A DNA stretch of 64,000 nt from Nonomuraea helvata (GTDB taxonomy: Bacteria; Actinomycetota; Actinomycetes; Streptosporangiales; Streptosporangiaceae): the NCBI RefSeq assembly GCF_039535785.1, contig NZ_BAAAXV010000009.1:248001-312000 (forward strand), in the 5' to 3' direction. Below are positions 41,448 to 49,910 of the stretch, in pieces (position 1 is the stretch's first letter; the number at the start of each line of letters is the position of its first letter). Under the pieces are notes generated by a model. That model did no database searches. It was not told where the DNA came from and was given only the letters and a program-made list of their open reading frames with translations. The translations under genes were made by a program, and so were the position numbers.

Positions 41448-42581
41448 TCAGCCGAGCTTTTCGAACGGGGTCGGCGTCTGGCCCGTCCAGCGGTAGAGCT
41501 GCGCGGTGCCGGTGTACTTGCTGACGCCGTTGTCCGTGACCGTCCCCGACTTGGAGACGTAGTAGCGGCCGCCGCCCAGCGAGATCAGGCCGTACTCGCC
41601 GGTGAACTCCCAGCCCCTGACACCAGTGGCCTCGTGCTGGAGCCCGCCGGGCGCCAGCGTGAGCAGCCGGCCCCGCTCGGACTGCGGCTGCCCGACGATG
41701 TCACCCTCGGTGGGCCGCGCGCCGCCGTCCACCATGAAGAAGGAGTAGTTGGGGAACTGCGGCTTCTTCCCCTTGTAGACGGCCATCATCCAGTTGCCGG
41801 TGTGCTCGTCCCATTCGAGGTTCTGCACGCCGTAGGTGGTGTTGCCAGTGTAGGCGAAGTACTTGCCGTCCGTCTGCTCGGGGCCGCTCTTGTGCGGGTC
41901 GCTCTCGGTGAGCGGCTTCTCGTACTTCTTCCACTGCTGGATGTCGTACTGAAGGACGACCTGGTAGTCGTTGTCCTTCCGGTCGACGTTCGAGTAGATC
42001 CCGTACGCGACGGTGAGCAGCTGCTTGCCGTTCTTCCGCCCGAACTGCGGCCCGAAGGATACACCGTCGATGCCGCTGCACCCGTAGCGGTGGTCGGCCG
42101 TGTTGCCGACGTTCCCGTCGAACTTGCCGTCGCCGTTCATGTCGGCGGTGTAGTCGGCGACGACCTCCTTGAGGTAGACCGTCTTGACCACGCCGGTGCT
42201 CTGGGCGTCCATGTTCGGGCTGGTGATGCGGTCGACATCGAAGATCGCGATGTAGAACGACTCCTGCTCCTTGTACTCCAGGGAGCCGTACACGCGGCCG
42301 TCTCTGGCGTTGAAGTCGAGATCGCCGAGGTGCCCGGTGAAGCCCGTCACCGACCCGATGAGGTTGCCCTTGAGGTCGGTCTTGACGAGGACGTTCGTGA
42401 ACGAGAAGTACATGTACCCCTTGCGCTGGTCAATGGCGATGCCCTGGACGTGCCCTTCGGTCCAGGCGCCCCCGTTGATCTCGGTCGGCAGCTCTCTGGG
42501 GCGGTCATCGGCGGTGGCCGGGGCGGCCAGCAGACCGATCGAGGCGGTGGCGGCCACGGCGAGCGTCAGGACTTTGCGCAT
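41448..42581 (-). CDS. Secreted protein, probable beta-propeller, function unknown
   Basis: The 377-residue protein has a clear signal peptide (MRKVLTLAVAATASIGLLAA, cleavage after PATA). The mature part has propeller-like segments (GHVQGIAIDQRKGYMYFSFT; GHLGDLDFNARDGRVYGSLE) and a calcium-loop-like stretch DMNGDGKFDG near residue 145. No catalytic motif is recognised. It is monocistronic with flanking gaps of 146 and 123 bp. Confidence 0.82.
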   Translation of the reverse strand: MRKVLTLAVAATASIGLLAAPATADDRPRELPTEINGGAWTEGHVQGIAIDQRKGYMYFSFTNVLVKTDLKGNLIGSVTGFTGHLGDLDFNARDGRVYGSLEYKEQESFYIAIFDVDRITSPNMDAQSTGVVKTVYLKEVVADYTADMNGDGKFDGNVGNTADHRYGCSGIDGVSFGPQFGRKNGKQLLTVAYGIYSNVDRKDNDYQVVLQYDIQQWKKYEKPLTESDPHKSGPEQTDGKYFAYTGNTTYGVQNLEWDEHTGNWMMAVYKGKKPQFPNYSFFMVDGGARPTEGDIVGQPQSERGRLLTLAPGGLQHEATGVRGWEFTGEYGLISLGGGRYYVSKSGTVTDNGVSKYTGTAQLYRWTGQTPTPFEKLG

Positions 42582-42704
42582 GTTGCGGTACCCGTCTTCA
42601 GTTAAGGAACAGACCGAAACCAGACGTTATACCGATCAAGTGCCGCTGTCTGACATATGAGTGAACTGGCAGTGAAACACCACCAAACTGCCCATCCGGG
42701 CCTC

Positions 42705-44183
42705 CTACGGGCGATACAACCGCTCGAGCCCCACCAGAGCCACCCGAGAATCACCGCCCGCCGCCGCGCTCAACTCGTCGCTGAACCCCGATCCCCCATA
42801 GCAGGCGAGCACGGTGTCGCGTGTGTCGTACCCCTTCCCTCCCAGCAACTCGCGCGCCCTCGCGAGCCGCTTGAGGTGATGGCGGCTCATCACCTCACCC
42901 CACTTGACCTCGCCGAGCGACAGGATCCGCCGCGGCCTCCCGGGCTCCTGAGCGGCCAGTGCCACCACGTCGACCTCGACCCGGGCTCTGTTGGCCGGAT
43001 CAGGCACGACACCTGCCCCGATCTCCGCGGGGAACTCACCGAAAACAGAATCGCCCGCGTCCAGCGCGAAGTCACGGCACAGTGACTCGAAGTGCGGCCC
43101 CACCACCTGGGCGAAAAACGTCTGCCTGACCGCCTGCCATACGGTTTCGGCCCTGTGGATCTCCAGCTCCGGCCAGCGACGCCGCATGATCGCCTCATAG
43201 AAGGTGATCAACGGCTCCACGATGCGATAGCGGGCGCGTCCCGAGCGGAACAGGTCTGGCTCCCGCCTGACCAGCGCGCTGTCCTCCAGCACCGTGAGCG
43301 GATGCGTGATCTGATCGGACCTGCGCCCCACGTAGTTGGCGATCCCGCCGTTCGTGGAGTTTCCGCTCGCTATCGCCGCCAGCACTGAGTGATAGAGCGC
43401 CGGATCGCGTATCTCCGACTCTTCAGCCAGCAGATATCGGGCCTCGCGAAAGAGCGGCATCTGCGGATTGAGCACCGTGCGGACGACCCAGGAGTCGAAG
43501 TCGTCAAGGCCCTCCGGCGCGTCACCCTGCGTGAACTCGTACCGGTAGGCAGGTGTTCCACCGACGATCGCGTGCACCAGTACGGCCAGCCGAGGGTCCG
43601 TGATCCCCCAGAACTCCGCCGCGTCCCGATAGCGAAACGGATGGATCATGAGCTCCAGCCCGGCCCGTCCGCGCAGTGGCGCCTGCCCGGACAGAAGGCC
43701 GCCCATCACGGACATGGCCGATCCGCAGAGAATCAGCCGCGCGGCGCTCTCCCGCCCGCTGCCGCCAGGCCCGAGCTCGCGCTGAATGATTGACGGCAGC
43801 GCGGGCGAGGCCCTGGACAGGAACGGGAACTCGTCGATGATCAACGGTGCCGGGCGATCGCGGAAGGCGCGAAACATATAGGGAATGGCGTCGTTCCAGT
43901 CGCGGAAAGGGATCTCCACGGCCTGCCGGGTGAATCGCGTGAGAGCTTCGGCGAAGAGCCGCAGCGATTCGGCCTCCGTCGCCTCGGTGGCGGCGAAATA
44001 CAGCCCATCGGTCACTTCCGCCAGCGCCTGCAGCAGAAAGCTCTTCCCCTGCCGGCGTCGGCCGCTGACGACCCCCAGTGTCGCGCCGGGCATCGCGGTC
44101 GTTCGGCGTTGCGGCGTCACGAAGCCCGTCAGACCTTGCCACTCCCGCACGCGGTCGAAGACGTGCTCCGGCTTCCGGATCAA
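42705..44183 (-). CDS. P-loop ATPase of the archaeal ATPase/DUF234-like type
   Basis: The protein has a Walker A loop VVSGRRRQGKSFLLQA, Walker B LIIDEFPFLSRA and sensor-like ARLILCGSAMSVMGGLL. A winged-helix segment (IANYVGRRSDQITHPLTVLE) and a C-terminal nuclease-like domain (EVDVVALAAQ, LSLGEVKWGEV) follow, as in DUF234-containing ATPases. TTG 44183, five bases after GGGAG, is my chosen start (492 residues); GTG 44189 or 44198 are alternatives. A 14-bp-arm palindrome lies 21 bases upstream, which suggests repression, perhaps by itself. Role unknown; the family includes mobile-element and stress-associated members. Confidence 0.83.
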   Translation of the reverse strand: MIRKPEHVFDRVREWQGLTGFVTPQRRTTAMPGATLGVVSGRRRQGKSFLLQALAEVTDGLYFAATEATEAESLRLFAEALTRFTRQAVEIPFRDWNDAIPYMFRAFRDRPAPLIIDEFPFLSRASPALPSIIQRELGPGGSGRESAARLILCGSAMSVMGGLLSGQAPLRGRAGLELMIHPFRYRDAAEFWGITDPRLAVLVHAIVGGTPAYRYEFTQGDAPEGLDDFDSWVVRTVLNPQMPLFREARYLLAEESEIRDPALYHSVLAAIASGNSTNGGIANYVGRRSDQITHPLTVLEDSALVRREPDLFRSGRARYRIVEPLITFYEAIMRRRWPELEIHRAETVWQAVRQTFFAQVVGPHFESLCRDFALDAGDSVFGEFPAEIGAGVVPDPANRARVEVDVVALAAQEPGRPRRILSLGEVKWGEVMSRHHLKRLARARELLGGKGYDTRDTVLACYGGSGFSDELSAAAGGDSRVALVGLERLYRP

Positions 44184-44203
44184 GACCACTCCCAGCACAT
44201 ATA

Positions 44204-44234
44204 CAGAACTATACTTCCCAGAAGTATAGTTCTG
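44204..44234. promoter_or_regulatory. Perfect inverted repeat, likely operator
   Basis: Two 14-bp arms (cagaactatacttc at 44204-44217 and its exact complement at 44221-44234) are separated by three bases. This AT-rich palindrome lies just before the ATPase start and 20 bp after the VOC gene stop in a GC-rich region. A dimeric repressor site overlapping a TATA-like -10 is the simplest reading; a terminator is less likely because no T tract follows. Confidence 0.75.
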
Positions 44235-44254
44235 TGGTCTGCGCCACTCGCCCG

Positions 44255-44677
44255 TCATTCCCTGCCTGGTGGGTCCGCGGCGACAAGCTCGACCTCGAAC
44301 CCGTCCCTGTCCTCCAGATAGGCGGCGTAGTGCTGGTCTCCGCCGGCATAGGGGTGGCGGTCGGGGAACATCAGCGTCCAGCCGTTCGCGGGCGCCTGCG
44401 CCACCAGAGCGTCGACCATGGCGCGGCTCTCCACGTGGAAGGCCAGATGGTTCAGGCCTGGGCGGCGTCGGTCGTGCCTGTCGGCGGTGAGCGCGGGCGA
44501 CTGCTCCAGGACCAGGTACGTGGCTCCTAGCCGCCAGCTGCGGCCGTCGCTCCAGTCCTGGAAGAGCGCGTAGCCGAGCGCCTCCAGCAGCCATTGCCAG
44601 CTCTCGATGGCTCGCGGCAGGTCGGGCACCCAGAGCTCGACGTGGTGCAGCATGCCGGTAGCGGGCTCGCCACCCAT
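44255..44677 (-). CDS. VOC superfamily (glyoxalase-like) protein
   Basis: The 140-residue protein has the paired beta-alpha-beta-beta-beta pattern of vicinal-oxygen-chelate proteins: MLHHVELWVPDL, LNHLAFHVES and GFEVELVAADPP supply the expected His, His and Glu metal positions. ATG 44677 follows AAGGAGG; the longer open frame upstream lacks a ribosome site. Members include glyoxalases and antibiotic-resistance proteins; substrate unknown. Confidence 0.88.
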   Translation of the reverse strand: MGGEPATGMLHHVELWVPDLPRAIESWQWLLEALGYALFQDWSDGRSWRLGATYLVLEQSPALTADRHDRRRPGLNHLAFHVESRAMVDALVAQAPANGWTLMFPDRHPYAGGDQHYAAYLEDRDGFEVELVAADPPGRE

Positions 44678-44814
44678 CCCGTGCCTCCTTGGCTTTACCT
44701 CACGATGGGGCCATCGCGTGTGGCCGGATGCGGACATCGGCGATTGCCAACCCCCGAATGGCAGCAATCGTCCCATTGATGTCACGTTCCATCTCTAGCC
44801 CTATGGAGCCCGTA

Positions 44815-45264
44815 GTGCTCAAGCGTCTGCTCGTGGCGACCGGTGTCGCGGTCGCGATCCTGCCGTCGGCCCCCACGTCCGCCCAGGCGGCGACCCCGGT
44901 CGTTCAGATCGTCAAGGTGTACTACGACTCGCCGGGGTCGGACCGGGGCGGCAATGTCTCTCTGAACGGCGAGTACGCGGTGCTGCGCAACACGTCCAAG
45001 CAGAACATCCAGCTCGAGAAGTGGATCCTGCGGGACGCGACCGGTTACAAGTACCGGTTCCCGAGGTTCACTCTCAGGTCCGGCAAGTCGGTGACCGTGC
45101 GCTCGGGTCAGGGGACCGACAGCTCGACCACGCTGTACTGGGGGCGCAAGTGGTACGTCTGGAACAACGACGGGGACACGGCAGGGCTCTATCGAGGCAG
45201 CGACCTCAAGAAGATCGACACGTGTAGCTGGGGACGCGGCGGCATCTCCACCGCCTGTCAGTAG
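44815..45264 (+). CDS. Secreted lamin-tail-domain protein
   Basis: The 149-residue protein starts at GTG 44815 (GGAG six bases before) with a signal peptide (LKRLLVATGVAVAILPSA then AQA). The mature domain has the lamin-tail fold pattern: NGEYAVLRNTSKQNIQLEKW, then TLRSGKSVTVRSGQGTDSST and WNNDGDTAGLY. Such small LTD proteins are common in actinomycete secretomes; the ligand is unknown. ATG 44803 is an in-frame alternative start. Confidence 0.85.
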   Translation: MLKRLLVATGVAVAILPSAPTSAQAATPVVQIVKVYYDSPGSDRGGNVSLNGEYAVLRNTSKQNIQLEKWILRDATGYKYRFPRFTLRSGKSVTVRSGQGTDSSTTLYWGRKWYVWNNDGDTAGLYRGSDLKKIDTCSWGRGGISTACQ

Positions 45265-45347
45265 CCCCTGTGCCAGAGGCTGTGCTTCAGGTTCGGCCGA
45301 CGTACGGGGTTGCTCGCGTCCCATCAAGGGCGTTGCCCCGCACGGCG

Positions 45348-47270
45348 CTATCCGCTGCTGTTCAGGGCGGTGCCCAGCCGCTGCCGAAGGGCGATGTGCG
45401 TGGTCAGCAGCCCTGTGGTGAGTGCGAGGACACCTGCCCCGCCCAGGATGAGCGCGATGGTGGAACCGGAAAGGGAGGGGTACGGTGAGCCGGTCAGCGC
45501 CTTGCTGAACACCGTCAGCACCATTCCGGCCACCGTCGCGCCGACGCCGAGTGCGGCGAGCACCGTGACGGCGTTCTCCGCGCGCATCATGCGGGCGACC
45601 TGTCTGCGTGTCGCACCGACGAGCCGCAGCAACGCGAATTCCCCGGCGCGCTCCATGGTGGTCATCACCAGTGTGTTCACCACCGAGATGGACGTGAACA
45701 CGGTCACCACGACAAGCAGTAGGTAGGTGACGGCCATCGAGGCGTCCTGCTGGCGGCGCGCCTCGGACCAGTGCGCGGTGCGGTCCAGGACCTGCCAGGA
45801 TGGATGGTGCCGCCGCAGAGCCGCCAGCCCTTCCGCCACTGTCCGCTGCTGTCCCGGCAGGGCCCGCACGTAAACCGTGTCCTGGCCGGGCGGTTCGCCG
45901 TCCCAGTGCGCGGCGGCGAGTCGATACGGGACGACCAGGTCACCGAATCCCCGGTCACGGGTGTAGATGGCGGCGACCCTGGTGCCTTCGCGACGGTCGT
46001 CGCCGAAGGAGAGCCACAGCCGATCGCCCACCGCAGCGTGGACCTTGCGGGCCAGCGTCTGGCTCATCGCGATGTCGTGCGGGCCGAGCCGGTCGACCTC
46101 GCCTTGGCGGACATCCAGGTCCAGCACCTGGTTCAGCGGGCCGTCGGTGACCGCCTGAACGATGGCAGCCGGGCCCTGGCCCGCCGGATCGTTCCGGGTG
46201 AGCACCATGGCGTAGGTCCCCCAGGTGCCGACCGCCGCGGCGACCCCCGGCAGTCCGCTCACGGTCCGGGCCACGGAGTCGGGCAGCCCTTTCCTCGTAG
46301 CCTGCACCAGATGGTCGGCGACCAGTCGACCGTGGTCCTGCTTCTGCAGCTCTTGCCACTTCATCTGCGGGACGAACAGGGCGACGGCCGCGAACGCGAC
46401 GGTGAGCGCGAGCGGCGTGGCGGCCGCACCCAGCCGGCGGTGACCGACGCCGAGGTTCGCCCTGACCAGCGGGCCGATCACCGGCAGCAGTACAAGGCAC
46501 ATGAGCCCGAAGACGGCACCCGCGAGCCTTCCGACCCAGGGAGCGAGTAGTCCCACCGCGACCATGAGCACCATGACCATGCCGACCGCCGTGTTGGCGG
46601 CGTCCGACCCAGCGGACCGGGAGAGCGCCGCCAGCCCCCAGATACCACCGGCCAGCACCGCGAGTCCCAGCACCGTGCGTACCACGCCCACCCGCCGGGC
46701 GGGCACCGACGCCTCCCCCAGGGCCAGCAGGACGCGGACCTTGGCGGCTCGCCGAGCGCTGCTCCAGACGGCGAGTTGAGCCGTCACCCCGCACAGCGAC
46801 ACCGCGCCGAGCACGCTGCTCGGACCGAAGCTCAATGAGAAGGACTCCGGCACCCAGCCCTGCCCGACCATCCAGGCCCGCAGCCCGGCCGCCAGCAGAG
46901 CACCGAGACCACAGCCGGGGACGGCGGCGACGCCGGTGACCACGAGAGCCTCGTAGGCGATCAGCCTGCGGACCTGCCCGGGCGTCGCAGCGACAGCCCG
47001 CAGCAGGGCGATCTCCCGCGTGCGCTGCTGGACAGAAAGGGAGAACGCGCCGGCCACCGCGAAGGCGGAGACGGACAGGCAGATGAAACCGAAAGGCACG
47101 GCGAAGGAGATGACGTCTCCCCCGCCTTGGGCGGGTGCCGCCCTCGCGCCCGATTCCAAGAGCACCGCGCAGGCCATCACCAGAAGCTGTGCGCACGCCA
47201 TCGCCACGAACGATCCGGTGAAGGACACCTTCCGGAAGCGCACGGTGGCCCATGCCAGCGAGAGGAGCAC
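45348..47270 (-). CDS. ABC transporter permease, FtsX/MacB type
   Basis: The 640-residue protein has an N-terminal membrane helix, a core of FtsX-type helices (SLSVQQRTREIALLRAVAAT, the conserved R-x2-E-I-A-L-L-R) and a second FtsX domain near the C-terminus (RAGEFALLRLVGATRRQVAR). An extracytoplasmic region lies between (about residues 310-490). It starts at GTG 47270, one base after the ATPase gene. It is a MacB/LolCDE-like mechanotransmission permease for drug or lipoprotein-type cargo; the cargo is unknown. Confidence 0.93.
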   Translation of the reverse strand: MLLSLAWATVRFRKVSFTGSFVAMACAQLLVMACAVLLESGARAAPAQGGGDVISFAVPFGFICLSVSAFAVAGAFSLSVQQRTREIALLRAVAATPGQVRRLIAYEALVVTGVAAVPGCGLGALLAAGLRAWMVGQGWVPESFSLSFGPSSVLGAVSLCGVTAQLAVWSSARRAAKVRVLLALGEASVPARRVGVVRTVLGLAVLAGGIWGLAALSRSAGSDAANTAVGMVMVLMVAVGLLAPWVGRLAGAVFGLMCLVLLPVIGPLVRANLGVGHRRLGAAATPLALTVAFAAVALFVPQMKWQELQKQDHGRLVADHLVQATRKGLPDSVARTVSGLPGVAAAVGTWGTYAMVLTRNDPAGQGPAAIVQAVTDGPLNQVLDLDVRQGEVDRLGPHDIAMSQTLARKVHAAVGDRLWLSFGDDRREGTRVAAIYTRDRGFGDLVVPYRLAAAHWDGEPPGQDTVYVRALPGQQRTVAEGLAALRRHHPSWQVLDRTAHWSEARRQQDASMAVTYLLLVVVTVFTSISVVNTLVMTTMERAGEFALLRLVGATRRQVARMMRAENAVTVLAALGVGATVAGMVLTVFSKALTGSPYPSLSGSTIALILGGAGVLALTTGLLTTHIALRQRLGTALNSSG

Positions 47271-47271
47271 G

Positions 47272-48090
47272 TCACACCCCCAGCCCGGCGAGCCGCTCGG
47301 CTACCGTCGCCGCCGACGGGCGCCGCAGCACGTCGATGATGCGCCCGTCCGCGAGCAGCAGCACGGCATCGGCGTACGATGCGGCCGCCGGGTCGTGGGT
47401 CACCATCAGGACCGTCTGGCCGACCTCCTCGACGAGCCGGCGCAGCAGCTCGAGGATCTTACGGCCGGAGGAGGTGTCCAGCGCTCCGGTGGGCTCGTCG
47501 GCGAAGACCACGTCAGGCCGGGTGATCAAGGCTCGAGCGATGGCCACACGTTGCTGCTGGCCTCCCGACAGTTCCCCCGGCCGGTGGTGCCGACGTTCGC
47601 CGAGCCCGGTGTAGTCGATCAGCCGCTCCAGCCAGTCGCGGTCGAGCGTCGCCCGGCGGCCCGCGAGACGGACCGGCAGCGTGATGTTCTGCTCGGCGGT
47701 CAGGGCGGGAAGGAGGTTGAAGCCCTGGAAGACGAACCCGATGCGTTCACGGCGCAGCTTCGTCAACGCCGTCTCACTGAGAGCGCCGATGTCGCGGCCG
47801 CCGACCTCGACCATGCCCTGATCCGGTCGCTCCAGGCCGGACGCGCAGTGAAGCAGTGTGCTCTTCCCCGACCCGGAAGGGCCCATGATCGCGGTGAACG
47901 TGCCGTACGGCAATGCCGTGGACACGTTGTCCAGCGCGATCACTCCGCCCTGCCCTTGACCATGTGTCTTGCGCACTTCGGTGAGACGTACCGCCCACCG
48001 AGCCTCGCCCGCCGACTCGGCACCGGTCGCGATCCGGGTCGACGGTCGCTCCAGCGAATGCTCCGGCCCCTTGCCGACATGCCCGTGCAA
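47272..48090 (-). CDS. ABC transporter ATP-binding protein (MacB/LolD type)
   Basis: The 272-residue ATPase has Walker A GPSGSGKST, Q-loop FVFQGFNLLP, signature LSGGQQQR, Walker B VVFADEPTGALD and switch His in VTHDP. The order and FADEPTGALD place it in the MacB/LolD family that pairs with FtsX permeases. TTG 48090 lies behind GGAGGAGTGAGG; a polar 30-residue N-terminal extension precedes the nucleotide-binding domain. Confidence 0.95.
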   Translation of the reverse strand: MHGHVGKGPEHSLERPSTRIATGAESAGEARWAVRLTEVRKTHGQGQGGVIALDNVSTALPYGTFTAIMGPSGSGKSTLLHCASGLERPDQGMVEVGGRDIGALSETALTKLRRERIGFVFQGFNLLPALTAEQNITLPVRLAGRRATLDRDWLERLIDYTGLGERRHHRPGELSGGQQQRVAIARALITRPDVVFADEPTGALDTSSGRKILELLRRLVEEVGQTVLMVTHDPAAASYADAVLLLADGRIIDVLRRPSAATVAERLAGLGV

Positions 48091-48883
48091 ACCTCACTCC
48101 TCCATCGCCAGTACGGGCGGTCAGCGAATCGCGCGGGACGCAGCCCGGTATCCGCCTCGGTCCCCCGTGAAAGCAGTGCTCCCGCCCGCTGGTACCACCC
48201 CGTCCGTGTAGCCGCCGATGCGTCTGCACGGTGTTGTCGATCAGCATGCGCCATCGTGGCAGACCCGCCGGACCGGCACCAACGCGGACAGCTCGCCGAC
48301 GGCATCGGTCACCACCATCGAGGCTGATGCTCCGCCGACGTGCTGGGACTGCATCCCCAGAGCACTGGCCGAATGTCCCATGCTTCGTGAGGACTTCACG
48401 ATCCACACCGTGACCGCGTCGAGAGCGCCGGAGTCCTGGCCGACCTGTACCGGCCTGGGCTCTTCAGCAATGTCACTCTGACGGCGCACAACGTGTTCGT
48501 CGCCTGGAACGACTTCCAGCACCACCTCTGTGCGCCTGCCGTGGCACAAGTGGTCGAACTACGCGGCATGAAACCCGTGCCGCGAACAGCCGAGTCGACC
48601 CCTGGCCGAGTTTTTTCCAGGGCTCGCGTGCTCGGCGAATCGGCGAAGCGGCTTTTGGCTGGGGATATGGGGTCGCCCCCCCCAATGTCACGGCCTGAAC
48701 TCCTTGCGCGAAACGCCATTCAGCGAAGACCACGCTTTTCCTCTGAAACCCCCCGAGGCCCCTGGTGCCTTCCGGAGCCGTGTCTCATTGGTTCTGACAC
48801 TTCCACGGAAAGAGCGACGGAACGGGGATGGGCACGCGCAGCTTTCTTCGCGCGGGAGACGGATCTGCCGAAATGACGACCAG
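48091..48883. other. Gene-poor, probably decayed region upstream of the ABC transporter
   Basis: No frame has both a ribosome site and a recognisable domain. A plus-strand stretch around 48420-48570 reads like protein (LYRPGLFSNVTLTAHNVFVA) but has no start and degenerates into low-complexity text after 48600. The composition is less GC-biased than the flanks. I read it as relic sequence at the edge of an accessory segment. Confidence 0.5.
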
Positions 48884-49000
48884 CTGATCCATGCGGAGAA
48901 GGACCACCACGAGTTCCCCCTGCTCGCCCGGGTGCTGGGTGTGTCGCGCCAGGGCTACTACGCCTGGGCGGACCCGGCCTCGCGGGTCGGTGCGCGGTGG
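48884..49000 (+). pseudogene. IS3-family transposase (OrfB) fragment
   Basis: The stretch encodes LIHAEKDHHEFPLLARVLGV followed by SRQGYYAWADPASR, which matches the N-terminal region of IS3-family OrfB transposases (IxxEK..h.v..lCrvLgVSrsGYYaW). Only about 40 residues remain; no DDE catalytic domain or terminal repeat is present. It marks a past insertion near the left edge of the accessory region. Confidence 0.75.
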
Positions 49001-49033
49001 GACGTCCACCGCGCACGACGAGCCGCAGTTCGG

Positions 49034-49711
49034 CTACAGCTCGCAGGTCTTGCCGTTGTCCTGGGCCCAGACCACGTCATACACGCTCAAGCCGAGCCGC
49101 GTCCACGAGTTGGCCGGCACGCACAGAGTTCGCCGCACCGTCGTGTGGTTGGCCCAATCATTCTCAGTGGTCAGGATCTCGCGCGGCTCGCCCATGCAGT
49201 TGTAGTAGTAGGGGATGTAGTTGAAATCGAAACAACCTTGGGCGCCGGTCAGGTGGCCCCCGGTTCGTACCAGGCCGCTCTCGTAGGCATGGACGACGGC
49301 GTGGACGCGGTCGCGCAGGCCGAGTTCCTCTCCGGGGCTCGCCTCGCTCAGGTCTGTTGAGCTGCGGCTATGGCTGAGACCGTGCGTGTACCGTTCTTGA
49401 TAATTTCGTAAATGCTGCACGGACAGGAAATCGGCCGGCCTCGGTCTCGCCTGCCGAGCGGGCACCGACTCTGTCGCGGGACGCTCATCCGTCGCATAAG
49501 GCGCCCCATAGCCCCCCCTTGACGAAATTGCGTTCAGCAGAGTGATGGAAGTTGACAGTTGCGAGTCGTTGACATCGATTGCACATCCCGGCAGGCTTTT
49601 TGCGAAGCTGCCTGCGGGGGCAGGTGGTGAACCCGGTTGTTTCGAGGTTGTTCCGAATAACGTCGATCGATGTGTCCCCTCCGCGACGGTGGGGAATGCG
49701 TAGAGCCTCAT
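49034..49711 (-). CDS. Hypothetical protein with Cys-containing C-terminal domain
   Basis: The open frame gives 225 residues from ATG 49711. The N-terminal 130 residues look disordered (Ser/Pro/Arg-rich). The last 90 look folded, with RVHAVVHAYESGLVRTGGHL, two nearby Cys (GAQGCFDFNYIPYYYNC) and two more near the C-terminus (RTLCVPANSW; GKTCEL). These spacings suggest disulfides and a secreted protein, but I see no clean signal peptide; the true start may differ or the gene may be a 5'-replaced remnant. No family recognised. Confidence 0.5.
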   Translation of the reverse strand: MRLYAFPTVAEGTHRSTLFGTTSKQPGSPPAPAGSFAKSLPGCAIDVNDSQLSTSITLLNAISSRGGYGAPYATDERPATESVPARQARPRPADFLSVQHLRNYQERYTHGLSHSRSSTDLSEASPGEELGLRDRVHAVVHAYESGLVRTGGHLTGAQGCFDFNYIPYYYNCMGEPREILTTENDWANHTTVRRTLCVPANSWTRLGLSVYDVVWAQDNGKTCEL

Positions 49712-49910
49712 AGCAGTACCTGGACGTCGACGGTCTCTTTCACCTGCCGGGCGTTCTCGCCTGTCCGGGGGCGGATTCATACCGTTCGCACGTCGCCGTC
49801 TCGACTCGTTTCTGAAGGCAGGAGGGTGTCGCGGTCGTGGCTGCTGTGGTGCATCCAGAGCCAGATCCTGAGTCGGCCTGGTCGTCTTCTTTCGATGGAT
49901 CGGAGATCTG

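Noticed and set aside
48241..48549. 102-codon minus-strand frame upstream of the ABC transporter
   Set aside because: No ribosome site or domain; the opposite strand also looks partly protein-like, so the region is better read as decayed.
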